Shown piece after piece: positions 12,001 to 20,847 of a stretch of 64,000 nt of DNA. The stretch covers positions 4,898,001-4,962,000 of the forward strand of contig NZ_VFMJ01000001.1 of assembly GCF_006715005.1 (NCBI RefSeq). The letters run 5' to 3'. This DNA is from Serratia marcescens. GTDB taxonomy: Bacteria; Pseudomonadota; Gammaproteobacteria; Enterobacterales; Enterobacteriaceae. The position numbers and the translations under genes were made by a program. How positions within the stretch are numbered: position 1 is the first letter of the stretch; the number at the start of each line of letters is the position of its first letter. Below the pieces are notes generated by a model that worked only from the letters and a program-made list of their open reading frames with translations, searched no databases and was not told the DNA's origin.

Positions 12001-12677
12001 GCTTCCCCCTTGGCCAGCGCCGGTATCAGCAGGCGATAGTCGCGCATCGACGGATGGCGCTGGAAGCTTTTTTCCGCCGTGCTGGAGTCCGGGTTTTGCA
12101 CGCCCAGGCAGTAACGAATGCCGAAAGTGCGCGCCGCGTCGAGGATCGGCTCACCGTCGTCGACAAACAGCGTGCGCTGCGGGTTGAACCCGGTGTGCTG
12201 TTGCACCGCCTGCCACAGACGCTGATCTTCTTTCGGATAACCAAATGTGTGGGTGGAAAACAATAAATCAAGGTGCCGATCGAGGCCGGTATGCTCGATT
12301 TTCACCGCCAGGCTGTGCGGATGGGCGTTGGTCAGCAAAATGGTTTGCAGACCGGCGTCGCGCAGCGCCCGTAAAAACGGCTCGGTGTCTTCGCGCAGCC
12401 GGGCGCGGCTGCCCACTTCGCTGGTCATGCGGTAGATATCCAGATCCAACCGCTCGCTCCAGTAATCGAAGCAATACCAGTTCATGGTGTGCTGCACCGC
12501 CTGATACTCCCGCTCAATGATATGACGGGCTTCGTCGAACGGAATGGCGCGCCTTTCGCTCAGCGCCTGCGGCACCAGGCTGAGCCAAAAGTGGCTGTCG
12601 AACTCCAGATCCAGCAAGGTGCCGTCCATATCCAGCAGCACGGTATCGATCTGCGGCCAATCAAACTCGGGAACCAT
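11997..12677 (-). CDS. yrfG: GMP/IMP 5'-nucleotidase, HAD family
   Basis: The 226-residue protein has HAD motif I DMDGTLLDLEFD (about 16-27), motif II LLTNAHP, and the motif III/IV region FVDDGEPILDAA. E. coli YrfG hydrolyses GMP and IMP. It lies between igaA and hslR in conserved order. GGAG at 12683-12686 (plus coordinates) is its ribosome site, and a 7-bp inverted repeat (12691-12711) ends only 4 nt upstream of it. Confidence 0.95.
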   Translation of the reverse strand: MVPEFDWPQIDTVLLDMDGTLLDLEFDSHFWLSLVPQALSERRAIPFDEARHIIEREYQAVQHTMNWYCFDYWSERLDLDIYRMTSEVGSRARLREDTEPFLRALRDAGLQTILLTNAHPHSLAVKIEHTGLDRHLDLLFSTHTFGYPKEDQRLWQAVQQHTGFNPQRTLFVDDGEPILDAARTFGIRYCLGVQNPDSSTAEKSFQRHPSMRDYRLLIPALAKGEA

Positions 12678-12690
12678 AAAAACTCCACGG

Positions 12691-12711
12691 GCGGACCGAC
12701 GGGCGGTCCGC
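12691..12711 (-). other. Inverted repeat abutting the yrfG ribosome site
   Basis: GCGGACC (12691-12697) pairs with GGTCCGC (12705-12711) with a 7-nt loop. On the minus strand it sits between the igaA stop and the yrfG Shine-Dalgarno. It has no following uridine run right at its foot, although a T5 lies in the spacer before the ATG. It may be a partial terminator or a mRNA stability element. Confidence 0.4.
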
Positions 12712-12775
12712 AGATGAGAATAATAGCGTTAGCGTAGCATAAGCAGATGACAGGGCGGAGGCCCCGGCGTCAGGT

Positions 12776-14905
12776 TCAGGCCATCGGCCGCATCGACATC
12801 GGATTGAGCTGCGGATTGAAGCAGCTGTCGTAGTAACGCTGGATATCGGCAACGCGGTGCTGATTGATGCGCCGACGCTGCACCAGCCGCCAGGCGTTAT
12901 AGCCCAGGCTGATGACGACCGCCAACAACAGCAGGCTGGTGCCGAGGTAACGCCAAAGGGTGATCATGTCCGGTTCGCTGTGCAGCGCCACATGGCGGGT
13001 GCCGTTGGCATCGACGCTGAGGCTGGTGATCACGCCCTGCGCCTGGAAGGGGGTATGCAGCAGCAGAGTGGAAAGGCGCTGCAACTCATTCCACTGGTCG
13101 AGGGCGTTGTATTCGCTCTGCGGCGCCGACGGCTGCGGATGGCTGACCAGCTGGCGGCCTTCGTCGCTGCTGATCAGGAAACCGCCCGGCGGCGGGCTGT
13201 TGAGCGCTGCGGCGGCCAAACGCGTTTCATTGAAGATGAACGACGACGTGGCCACTTTGGTCAGGCTTTCCAGCGACTCGGCGCTCACCGGGCGCAGCAG
13301 GACGTTGACGCCTTGCAGCGCGCCGGACCTGGCGCGTTTCACCAGGCCGCTCCAGTTTTTGGCGTTGCCCAGGTTGACCAGGGCGTTCTTCAACCGCACG
13401 CAGTCGTTTTCTGCCTGGCACAAATCCTGTGTTTTCAAAACGATATCAGAGAAATCGTCCAACAGGATCATGCCGGATTTCTCGATGGCGCTGGCCAACT
13501 GAGGGTTGACCTTCTGATCGGCGCCGCTCGGATGCAGCTGGCTGTTGACCGTGGCCAGCAGGGCCGTCGCTTTGTCTATGACTTCCGATTCCGGCTGCGG
13601 CAGTGGAGCGGCGTTGTTCCAGTAGATGCCGGAGCAGTCGAACGGCGCAAAGTTGGCGCCGCCGGCGGCCGCCGGTGGGACATAACACATGCCGCTGCCG
13701 CGCACTTTCAGCGTGTCGCCGATGCGCAGCGGCGTGGCTTCCAGTGCCTGAACGCTGGTCACTTCCACTTTTTGCGCGCCCTGCAGCCAGGCCATGCTGA
13801 GGGTCAGCGGTAGGTTCAGCGGGATATAGATCAGCAGCAACAGCAGCACCAGCGCCGAGCTGGCGACCAGCACCGCGTTGCGGCCCCACTGCTGCAGCGG
13901 GAAGTTTTTCACTTCGTCATGCAGAGAGAGGAAGCGCCCCTGGCGCACCACCTGCCGATTGAGGTAAACGTCCACATCGGTGGTCTTGCCCAGGTCCTGC
14001 GTCAGGTAAGGCTGCCAATGCGGCGGGTAAATAAGATCGATGATGCCGAGTGAAATATTGCTGATCTGCCCCTGGCCGGATTCGCCGAACAGGCCCCAGC
14101 GTTTCGGCGTGCCGCGCAGACAATGGATCTCTTTCAGCTCGCGTGACGCCGGACGGCGGAACAGGTTCCAGCATCCCCAGGCGATCATCAGCACCGCCAC
14201 GAAAATCATCCAGGGGATCACCAGCACCGGGCTTATCAGGCTGAAGAACAGCAGCAGCAGCGCGGCGGAGATGATGACGGCTTCACGGATGCCGTTCGGC
14301 CGGTTCAACGCATGCTCTTCCGGCGTTTCCTTGCGAATATTTATCAGCTCGACATGCTCGCTCTCTTCCTTGCGGATAGAGGCGTTTTTGGTCGGCGCGG
14401 CGGTCACCACCGGCGGCTGTGGCCGGTCGTGGATATGATCTTTCAGCGAGTGCCCGTTGAGCGAAATCACCAGAGGCAGCGTCTGGGTTCGGATCACTTC
14501 CACATGGTTGTCAGCGGTGATATAGGGTTCCCAAAACGGCGGCAGGTGAACCTCTTCGGCATCGAGGTAATAGCGCCATTTATTGGGATCGTCGCTGGCC
14601 AACCCGTAGCGCGTGATGGCGTGCGTGACGGGATAAACGTTATCGCTTTGCGGGGTGAGCGCCAGTTTGGCTGCAGGCAAGGTAGCGCCGCCGCCGGGCA
14701 ACAGTTTGTTGCTCAGCTTGTTTTGCTGATTGAGATAGAACTCGACCGCGGCGCGTTCTTCGTCGGTCAGCTTGCGGTGGGCAGGTTTGATAAACGGCAA
14801 TGCGTGCGCCAGCGCCGACGGGTTGCGCGCCTTGAACCACAGGTACAGGCCGGCGGTAATCAGGCAGACAAGCACTAAGGCCAATATCAACACTATTGTG
14901 CTCAT
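12776..14905 (-). CDS. igaA: IgaA, Rcs phosphorelay repressor, inner membrane protein
   Basis: The 709-residue protein matches the YrfF/IgaA family in length and layout: a membrane segment at about 4-23, a cytoplasmic region, a pair of segments at about 210-250 (ISAALLLLFFSL and VIPWMIFVAVLMIAW), another at about 335-360, a periplasmic domain of about 290 residues, and a last segment near the C-terminus (LGTSLLLLAVVISLGY). IgaA holds down Rcs envelope-stress signalling and is often essential. It is followed by yrfG and diverges from nudE. Confidence 0.95.
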   Translation of the reverse strand: MSTIVLILALVLVCLITAGLYLWFKARNPSALAHALPFIKPAHRKLTDEERAAVEFYLNQQNKLSNKLLPGGGATLPAAKLALTPQSDNVYPVTHAITRYGLASDDPNKWRYYLDAEEVHLPPFWEPYITADNHVEVIRTQTLPLVISLNGHSLKDHIHDRPQPPVVTAAPTKNASIRKEESEHVELINIRKETPEEHALNRPNGIREAVIISAALLLLFFSLISPVLVIPWMIFVAVLMIAWGCWNLFRRPASRELKEIHCLRGTPKRWGLFGESGQGQISNISLGIIDLIYPPHWQPYLTQDLGKTTDVDVYLNRQVVRQGRFLSLHDEVKNFPLQQWGRNAVLVASSALVLLLLLIYIPLNLPLTLSMAWLQGAQKVEVTSVQALEATPLRIGDTLKVRGSGMCYVPPAAAGGANFAPFDCSGIYWNNAAPLPQPESEVIDKATALLATVNSQLHPSGADQKVNPQLASAIEKSGMILLDDFSDIVLKTQDLCQAENDCVRLKNALVNLGNAKNWSGLVKRARSGALQGVNVLLRPVSAESLESLTKVATSSFIFNETRLAAAALNSPPPGGFLISSDEGRQLVSHPQPSAPQSEYNALDQWNELQRLSTLLLHTPFQAQGVITSLSVDANGTRHVALHSEPDMITLWRYLGTSLLLLAVVISLGYNAWRLVQRRRINQHRVADIQRYYDSCFNPQLNPMSMRPMA

Positions 14906-15350
14906 GCAATCCCCATCTCACACCCGTGAATTTCGCCAACCTGATGAAAAGGTGAATATTATACGGAGTAAACCGCCAGGAGGCACCCAGAACTAATGAG
15001 GGAACAAACAGATTCTCGCTCTGGATCTCATTCCTTCATGACGCAAGGCCATTTTATCACTGATTCTTGCCTGCGTGATACTAGCAACCGGCCTCTGCCG
15101 TCGATATCGGTATTATCCTATTTTCATGCGTGCTGTTTGCTGAATCAGTACGGAAAATCGCCCGCCGCTGGCTACGCTTGTTAAAAGAAAGTAAATTACT
15201 GCTCATGCTCGTTGCGGCGGAGCTTAGCCTTAACGCACAATGTGATCAGGATCGAATTTGGTCAGCGTTTGAGCGCCAACGAGCCGTGCGTTACGCCAAT
15301 CATTATTTCGGTTGCCCCGTCCGCGCCTGGGTAACCTCTTTGAGGCAATC
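14906..15350. other. 445-bp divergent region between igaA and nudE
   Basis: This stretch must hold the promoters of both genes. I see no solid gene. A 62-codon open frame at 14996-15184 (plus) has AGGAGG at 14979-14984 but the spacing to its ATG is long (about 11 nt) and the sequence is unfamiliar. The nudE ribosome site GAGG lies a few bases before 15351. Confidence 0.55.
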
Positions 15351-15905
15351 ATGGATAAACACCTGCAAAAACCTAAAATTCTGAAAGTGGAAACCGTCGC
15401 GCGTTCGCGTTTGTTCAACGTCGAGTCGGTCGATTTGGAATTCAGCAACGGTGTGCGGCGGGTGTATGAGCGCATGCGGCCTTCGGATCGCGAAGCGGTG
15501 ATGATTGTGCCGGTGATTGGCGATGACCTGCTGCTGATCCGCGAATATGCGGTAGGCACCGAATCCTATGAGCTGGGGTTCCCGAAAGGGCTGATCGATC
15601 CCGGTGAGGGGGTGCTGGAGGCCGCCAACCGCGAGCTGATGGAAGAGGTGGGATACGGGGCGAAGCGCTTTGATTTTCTCAGCAAGCTGACGATGGCACC
15701 CTCTTACTTTTCCAGCAAAATGAATATCGTGCTGGCGCACGATCTCTATCCGCAGAGCCTGGAAGGGGACGAACCGGAGCCCCTGCCGCAGGTGCGCTGG
15801 CCGATCGCCGACATGATGGCGCTGCTGGCGGAACCGGATTTTCGTGAGGCGCGCAACGTCAGCGCGCTGTTCCTCTCCGAGGCATTTTTGCGCGCTTCGC
15901 GCTGA
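15351..15905 (+). CDS. nudE: ADP compounds hydrolase NudE
   Basis: The 184-residue Nudix enzyme hydrolyses ADP-ribose, NADH and Ap3A-type compounds. The Nudix box GX5EX7REUXEEXGU is visible as GLIDPGEGVLEAANRELMEE plus VGY (about 80-102). I start it at ATG 15351 (MDKHLQKPKILKVETV), which matches the family N-terminus, not at the in-frame ATG at 15312. It converges with mrcA and they share a terminator. Confidence 0.96.
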   Translation: MDKHLQKPKILKVETVARSRLFNVESVDLEFSNGVRRVYERMRPSDREAVMIVPVIGDDLLLIREYAVGTESYELGFPKGLIDPGEGVLEAANRELMEEVGYGAKRFDFLSKLTMAPSYFSSKMNIVLAHDLYPQSLEGDEPEPLPQVRWPIADMMALLAEPDFREARNVSALFLSEAFLRASR

Positions 15906-15922
15906 TACGCTTCGCGCCGAAT

Positions 15923-15954
15923 AAAAAAGGGCCAGATTTCTCTGGCCCTTTTCG
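15923..15954. terminator. Bidirectional terminator of nudE and mrcA
   Basis: AAGGGCCAGA (15927-15936) and TCTGGCCCTT (15941-15950) form a perfect 10-bp stem with a TTTC loop, with an A run on the left and Ts on the right, so it works on both strands between these convergent genes. Confidence 0.88.
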
Positions 15955-15955
15955 A

Positions 15956-18514
15956 TCAGAACAGCTCGTGGCTTTCGCCGCCCGGATCGGTCAACGTGGT
16001 GCCGGTATCGCGCGATGGGTAGTCCGTCGGCTGAGTTCCTTCGATGAAGTACTCGGAACGGCTACCGCCGCCACCGCCAGAGAGCTTGCCGCTGCTCTTG
16101 TCGATGGTGACGCTGATGATACCCGGCGGCGGCGTGACTTTCTGCTCCGGAATGCCTTCCAGCGCGGTCTTCATGAAGTCGTCCCACGCCGGCTGGGCGC
16201 TTTTGGCACCGCCTTCGCCGCCGGAAATCTGATCCGGGATGGCGCCGGATACCGTCGAACGGCCCAGGTCGCGGCGGTGATCGTCGAAACCTATCCACAC
16301 CGACGTCACGGTATCCGGGCCATAGCCGGAGAACCAGGCGTCTTTGGAACTGTTGGTGGTACCGGTTTTGCCGCCGATATCATGACGTTTCAAATCGCGC
16401 CCGGCACGCCAGGCCGTGCCCATCCAACCCGGTTCGCCGAAGATGTTGCTGTTCAGCGCATCGTGGATCAGGAAGGCCAGCGGCGTGCTGATCACGTGCG
16501 GCGCATACTGTTGGTCGCCGTCCTGCTGCACCTGAGCCGGGGTAACCTGCTCCAGCTGCGGCATCGGCACCGTGCTGTTGCTGCCTTCCTGCGAGGTGGC
16601 GACGTTTTCGATGTTGTCGTCGGACAGCACCGCCGAACGGTGGGTGTCGCCGTAGATCACCGGCAGGTTGCAGCTGCTGCACACCACTTTCGGTTTGGCT
16701 TCGAACACCGTATTGCCGTTGTCGTCTTCAATTTTGGTGATGAAGTACGGGTCAACCAGGTAACCGCCGTTAGCCAGCACCGCGTAGCCGCGTACCAGCT
16801 GCATCGGGGTGAAGGAGGCGGAACCCAGCGCCAGCGATTCGGTATGCACGATGTTCTGTGCCGGGAAGCCGAAGCGCTGCAGATATTCCGCCGCGTAGTC
16901 GACGCCCATCGCACGCATTGCGCGCACCATCACCACGTTCTTCGATTGCCCCAGCCCCTGACGCAGGCGAATCGGGCCGTCGTAGGTCGGCGGCGAGTTC
17001 TTCGGCCGCCAGTCGGTGCCGGCGCCGGCATCCCAACGGGTAATCGGTAAGTCGTTCAGGATGGTGGCCAGCGTCAGGCCTTTATCCATCGCAGCGGTGT
17101 ACAGGAACGGTTTGATGTTCGACCCCACCTGGCGCAGCGCCTGCGTGACGCGGTTGAACTTGCTCTGGTTGAAATCGAAGCCGCCGACCAGCGCTTTCAC
17201 CGCGCCGTCGTTCGGGTTGATCGAGACCAGCGCCGAGTTGACGTCCGGCACCTGCGACAGCCACCAGGCTTCGTTCACTTTACGCACCCACACCTGCTGG
17301 CCGGCCTGCACCACGTCGGTGACGCGTTTCGGCGTTGGGCCTTGCTGCGTGTCTGAACGGTATGGGCGCGCCCAGCGCATGGTCGCCATCGGCAGGGCAA
17401 TGCTGCTGCCGTCGGCCAGCATCGCCGTCGCTTCCTGCGGGTTGGCGGCGGTGATGACCGCCGGCGCCAGCGGGCCGTAGCTCGGCAGGTTTTTCAGCGA
17501 ATCGACAATCTGCTTGCGATCCCAGGCCGCTTCGCCGACTTTCCACAACACGTTGGACGGGCCGCGATAGCCGTGACGCATGTCATAGGCCAGTACGTTG
17601 TTGCGCACCGACTCCTGCGCCGCCAGCTGCAGCCGTTTGGTGACGGTGGTGTAAACCTTGTAACCGTCGGTATAGGCGTTTTCACCGTAGCGCTTGATCA
17701 TCTCCTGACGCACCATCTCGGAGAGATACGGCGCGGAGAAGCTGATTTCCGGCGCATGGTAGTTGGCGACCAGATCTTCGGCGCGCGCCTGATCGTACTG
17801 CGCCTGCGTGATGTAGTGTTCGTCCAGCATGCGCGACAGCACTACGTTGCGACGGGCAACGGCGCGATCGTGCGAATAGAGCGGGTTGAAGGTGGACGGC
17901 GCTTTCGGCAGGCCGGCGATGGTCGCCATTTCGCTCAGGGTCAGCTGGCTGACGTCTTTGCCGAAATAGACCTGCGCGGCGGCGCCCACGCCGTAGGCGC
18001 GGTAACCCAGATAGATTTTGTTCAGATACAGCTCAAGGATTTCATCCTTGGTGAGCATCTGCTCGATGCGCACCGCCAGGAAGGCCTCCTTGATTTTACG
18101 CATCAGGGTGCGTTCCGGGCTTAAGAAGAAGTTACGCGCCAGCTGTTGGGTAATGGTACTGGCCCCCTGCGAAGCGTGGCCGGAGACCAACGCGATGGAG
18201 GCGGCGCGGAAGATGCCGACTGGATCGACGCCGTGGTGATCATAGAAGCGGCTGTCTTCGGTAGCGATAAATGCGTGCACCATCACCGGCGGAATTTGAT
18301 CCAGCTTCAGCGGAATGCGGCGCTTCTCGCCGTATTGGGCGATCAGTTCGCCATCGGCGCTGTAAACCTGCATCGGTATCTGCAGCCGTACATCTTTCAG
18401 CGTTGCGACGTCGGGCAGTTGCGGCTCGACATATTTGTACAAGCCGAAAATCGAGGCTGCTCCCAGCACGATGCAACATACTGCAAGGATTAGTAAATAC
18501 TTTACGAACTTCAC
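15956..18514 (-). CDS. mrcA: Penicillin-binding protein 1A
   Basis: The 852-residue bifunctional class A enzyme builds and cross-links peptidoglycan. It has an N-terminal membrane anchor (about 5-27), a GT51 glycosyltransferase domain (EDSRFYDHHGVD, ASTITQQLARN, KIKEAFLAVRIE; about 55-235), an OB-like insert, and a transpeptidase domain with the active serine in SNIKPF, the SKN triad and KTGTTN. A Gly-rich C-terminal tail follows. Length fits E. coli PBP1A (850). It is divergent from the hof cluster, as in E. coli. Confidence 0.98.
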   Translation of the reverse strand: MKFVKYLLILAVCCIVLGAASIFGLYKYVEPQLPDVATLKDVRLQIPMQVYSADGELIAQYGEKRRIPLKLDQIPPVMVHAFIATEDSRFYDHHGVDPVGIFRAASIALVSGHASQGASTITQQLARNFFLSPERTLMRKIKEAFLAVRIEQMLTKDEILELYLNKIYLGYRAYGVGAAAQVYFGKDVSQLTLSEMATIAGLPKAPSTFNPLYSHDRAVARRNVVLSRMLDEHYITQAQYDQARAEDLVANYHAPEISFSAPYLSEMVRQEMIKRYGENAYTDGYKVYTTVTKRLQLAAQESVRNNVLAYDMRHGYRGPSNVLWKVGEAAWDRKQIVDSLKNLPSYGPLAPAVITAANPQEATAMLADGSSIALPMATMRWARPYRSDTQQGPTPKRVTDVVQAGQQVWVRKVNEAWWLSQVPDVNSALVSINPNDGAVKALVGGFDFNQSKFNRVTQALRQVGSNIKPFLYTAAMDKGLTLATILNDLPITRWDAGAGTDWRPKNSPPTYDGPIRLRQGLGQSKNVVMVRAMRAMGVDYAAEYLQRFGFPAQNIVHTESLALGSASFTPMQLVRGYAVLANGGYLVDPYFITKIEDDNGNTVFEAKPKVVCSSCNLPVIYGDTHRSAVLSDDNIENVATSQEGSNSTVPMPQLEQVTPAQVQQDGDQQYAPHVISTPLAFLIHDALNSNIFGEPGWMGTAWRAGRDLKRHDIGGKTGTTNSSKDAWFSGYGPDTVTSVWIGFDDHRRDLGRSTVSGAIPDQISGGEGGAKSAQPAWDDFMKTALEGIPEQKVTPPPGIISVTIDKSSGKLSGGGGGSRSEYFIEGTQPTDYPSRDTGTTLTDPGGESHELF

Positions 18515-18635
18515 CTGAGATTTCCCATTTCTAAGTCATTTGGGCAGTTTATAAACAACCGCGCGGTAGTATAAAGGCAAGCCTGCGACATGGATATGTT
18601 CTTTTATCATCTGATGTTATGGAGGCTTGCGAAAC

Positions 18636-19469
18636 ATGTTCCCTCAAGCATGGCAGGTGGGGCTGGATATACAAATCGACTGCGTGCGGGCGGTGGCGGT
18701 TCAACGTCGCCGCAACGGCTGGCAGTTGCGTCACTGGTGGCAACAGACGCTGCCGCAGGCAGTTTTACGCGATGGCTGCCTGGAACCTTCCGAATTTCTG
18801 ATCCGGGCGCTGCGGCAATGGCGCGTTCAACTTCCGCGACATATTTCCTTACGCATTGCTCTGCCGGCACAGCGCGTGTTGCAGCAACGTATGGCACAGC
18901 CGGACGCGCGGCTGCGCGAGCCGGAACGCAGCGACTATATCGATGGCCACGGCCTAAAACAGTTTCCACTCGATGGCCAGACGCTGGCGCTCGACTATCG
19001 CGCAGCGCCGGCGGATGAAGCGGCGCTGCTGTTGACCACCGCGCGGCGGCAGGAGCTGCAGCAGTGGCTGCATTGCCTGCGTCAGGCTGGCTTGCATCCG
19101 CAAGCGGTCGATATCACCCCCTGCGCGCTGCGGACGATGGCGACGGCGGCGGACGTGCCGCCCGCCTCGGGGCTGATGCACCGTCTCGAACGAGAATGGC
19201 TGTGGGTAGCGCCGGCCGACGGCGCGTTCGCCTTTGGTCTGGTGCCGGGCGACGATGGCGCCCAGGCGCTGCGGGCGCTGCAAGCCCAGATGCCGGCGGG
19301 CGACGATCGGCCGGTCTATGCCGGCAGCGTGCTGGCGGGAGCCCTGCCCGCCGGTTGCCTTGCCTGGTCGCCGCTCAGCGCCTTTACGCAGCTGCGTCCG
19401 CCGTTGCCTGTGCATCCCTCGGCGTTCGCGCTGGCCGGTGGTCTGGCGCTGCGCGAGGAGGATCGCTGA
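18636..19469 (+). CDS. hofM: HofM, PilM-like DNA utilization protein
   Basis: The 277-residue product is a divergent PilM-like protein (MFPQAWQVGLDIQ, actin-like fold expected). In E. coli hofMNOPQ are needed to use DNA as a nutrient and resemble type IV pilus assembly proteins PilMNOPQ. I start at ATG 18636 because GGAGG at 18621-18625 is 10 bp upstream; a TTG 9 bp earlier is too close to it. It overlaps hofN by 1 bp (TGATG). Identification rests largely on position and operon order. Confidence 0.82.
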   Translation: MFPQAWQVGLDIQIDCVRAVAVQRRRNGWQLRHWWQQTLPQAVLRDGCLEPSEFLIRALRQWRVQLPRHISLRIALPAQRVLQQRMAQPDARLREPERSDYIDGHGLKQFPLDGQTLALDYRAAPADEAALLLTTARRQELQQWLHCLRQAGLHPQAVDITPCALRTMATAADVPPASGLMHRLEREWLWVAPADGAFAFGLVPGDDGAQALRALQAQMPAGDDRPVYAGSVLAGALPAGCLAWSPLSAFTQLRPPLPVHPSAFALAGGLALREEDR

Positions 19470-20008
19470 TGTATCAGGTCAACTTTCTGCCCTGGCGCCA
19501 GCGCCGCGATCGGCGACGCGCCTATTTCTGGCTGGGCATGCTGCTGCTGCAGGTAACGGCGCTGCTGCTGGCATTGTTCCTGGCCGCCGGCCAGCTGCGT
19601 CACCAACAGGCGCAGCGGCAGGCGCGGCTGGTGATGCTGGGTGAGGAGCTGGCGGCATTGACGTTGCTCGCTCGTGAGCAACAACAAGATCGGGCGCAGC
19701 GAGCGCTGCACAGCGCCCGCGCCGAACGGCAGGCGCGCAATGCCCAACATAACCGGCGTTATTTGCAGCTGCTGCAGCAGTTGTCCTCCTGCATGCCTCC
19801 ACCGCTGTGGCTTACGGCGTTGGACAGCGATGCGGCGAACGGCCTGCGGCTGCGTGGATTGAGCCGCTCTCCTGCGGCCATCACGCAGTTCGAACGGCGA
19901 CTGGCGGGGATGCCTGCGTTGCCAAGGCTGCGTTTGGCTGAGGTAGTGCAACGCGAAGACGGCCTGTACGCCTTTCACTTGGCGGCGCAGTGGGGGCGTG
20001 ATGGATAG
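19469..20008 (+). CDS. hofN: HofN, PilN-like membrane protein
   Basis: The 179-residue protein begins MYQVNFLPWRQRRDRRR, the PilN-type cytoplasmic N-tail (INLLPWR in pilus systems), then a membrane helix (about 20-42) and an Arg/Gln-rich coiled coil (about 43-95) with a small C-terminal domain. It would join HofM and HofO in the inner-membrane platform. The start ATG overlaps the hofM stop by 1 bp. Confidence 0.82.
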   Translation: MYQVNFLPWRQRRDRRRAYFWLGMLLLQVTALLLALFLAAGQLRHQQAQRQARLVMLGEELAALTLLAREQQQDRAQRALHSARAERQARNAQHNRRYLQLLQQLSSCMPPPLWLTALDSDAANGLRLRGLSRSPAAITQFERRLAGMPALPRLRLAEVVQREDGLYAFHLAAQWGRDG

Positions 20009-20495
20009 CCGTTTGTCATCCGTGCTGCGCTTTTGGCTGAGCTTGCCGGGCTGGCTATTGCTGGCGGCGCAAGGGCTGGGCATCGGCACGCTGGCGCTGT
20101 TGGGCGGCGGTTGGCTGCTGCAAGACGAATGGCGTCAGCGGGAAAACGCGGCGGAGCGGCAACAGCGCCTGTTGCAACAGATAGCCATGGTACAGCGCCA
20201 ACTGGACGAGGCGCCGGAAGCCCCTATGCCGCCGACGCCGATCGGCCCGACCACCGCCGGCGATCTGGCGAACGTGCTGCAACAGGCGGGGAGCGCCTTG
20301 TTGCGCTGGCAGCGGCAGGAAAAACCGCTGCGGCAAACGCTGAGTTTGCGCATTGACTACGCCGGTTTATTGGCGCTGCTGGAGGCGCTGCCCGCCGATT
20401 TGCGTCTCGAACAATTGAGCGTGGAGACACCGCCGCAAGGCATGACGGCGCGGTTGGTTTTACAGGATGCCGCCGAGGAGCAGGCCGATGAGTAA
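20001..20495 (+). CDS. hofO: HofO, PilO-like membrane protein
   Basis: The 164-residue product has a short N-tail, a membrane helix (about 16-40), a coiled coil (about 41-70) and a C-terminal domain (IDYAGLLALLEALPADLRLEQL) typical of PilO/GspM-like proteins. A GTG three bases earlier (19998) is also possible. It overlaps the end of hofN by 8 bp and the start of hofP by 8 bp, so the cluster is tightly coupled. Confidence 0.78.
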   Translation: MDSRLSSVLRFWLSLPGWLLLAAQGLGIGTLALLGGGWLLQDEWRQRENAAERQQRLLQQIAMVQRQLDEAPEAPMPPTPIGPTTAGDLANVLQQAGSALLRWQRQEKPLRQTLSLRIDYAGLLALLEALPADLRLEQLSVETPPQGMTARLVLQDAAEEQADE

Positions 20496-20847
20496 AAGAC
20501 TCGGCCGTTGGTGGTGGCTGCTATGGCCGTGGGCCTTGTGTGCTGAACCGCGCGATCCGTTTGCGCCGCCTCCGCTGCCTGCTTGTGCCCAAACGGCGGC
20601 ATCGCCGGCGGGCTGGCGCCTGAAAGGCGTCATCGGGCAACCGACGCTGCGCTATGGCTGGGTGGTGACGCCGGCGGGGCAATGGCTGCGCCTGCGGCCG
20701 CAGCAGCGGGTACTGGCCGATCGCTGGCAGGTGGCGCAGGTGCAGGCGCGCAGCCTGACGTTAATGGCGCTGGCGGCCGAGCCGGATTGCCCGGCGAGTC
20801 AGGGTGACATCTCGCTGATGATGGACAACAAGGATGGCAAACCATGA
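20488..20847 (+). CDS. hofP: HofP, PilP-like protein
   Basis: The 119-residue product has a signal-like N-terminus (MSKRLGRWWWLLWPWALCAEPRDPFAP) and a PilP-like small beta domain (GWRLKGVIGQPTLRYGWVVTPAGQWLRL). The DPF motif after the signal is typical of PilP/GspC-type proteins that contact the secretin. It overlaps both neighbours. Assignment relies on order and these weak features. Confidence 0.75.
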   Translation: MSKRLGRWWWLLWPWALCAEPRDPFAPPPLPACAQTAASPAGWRLKGVIGQPTLRYGWVVTPAGQWLRLRPQQRVLADRWQVAQVQARSLTLMALAAEPDCPASQGDISLMMDNKDGKP

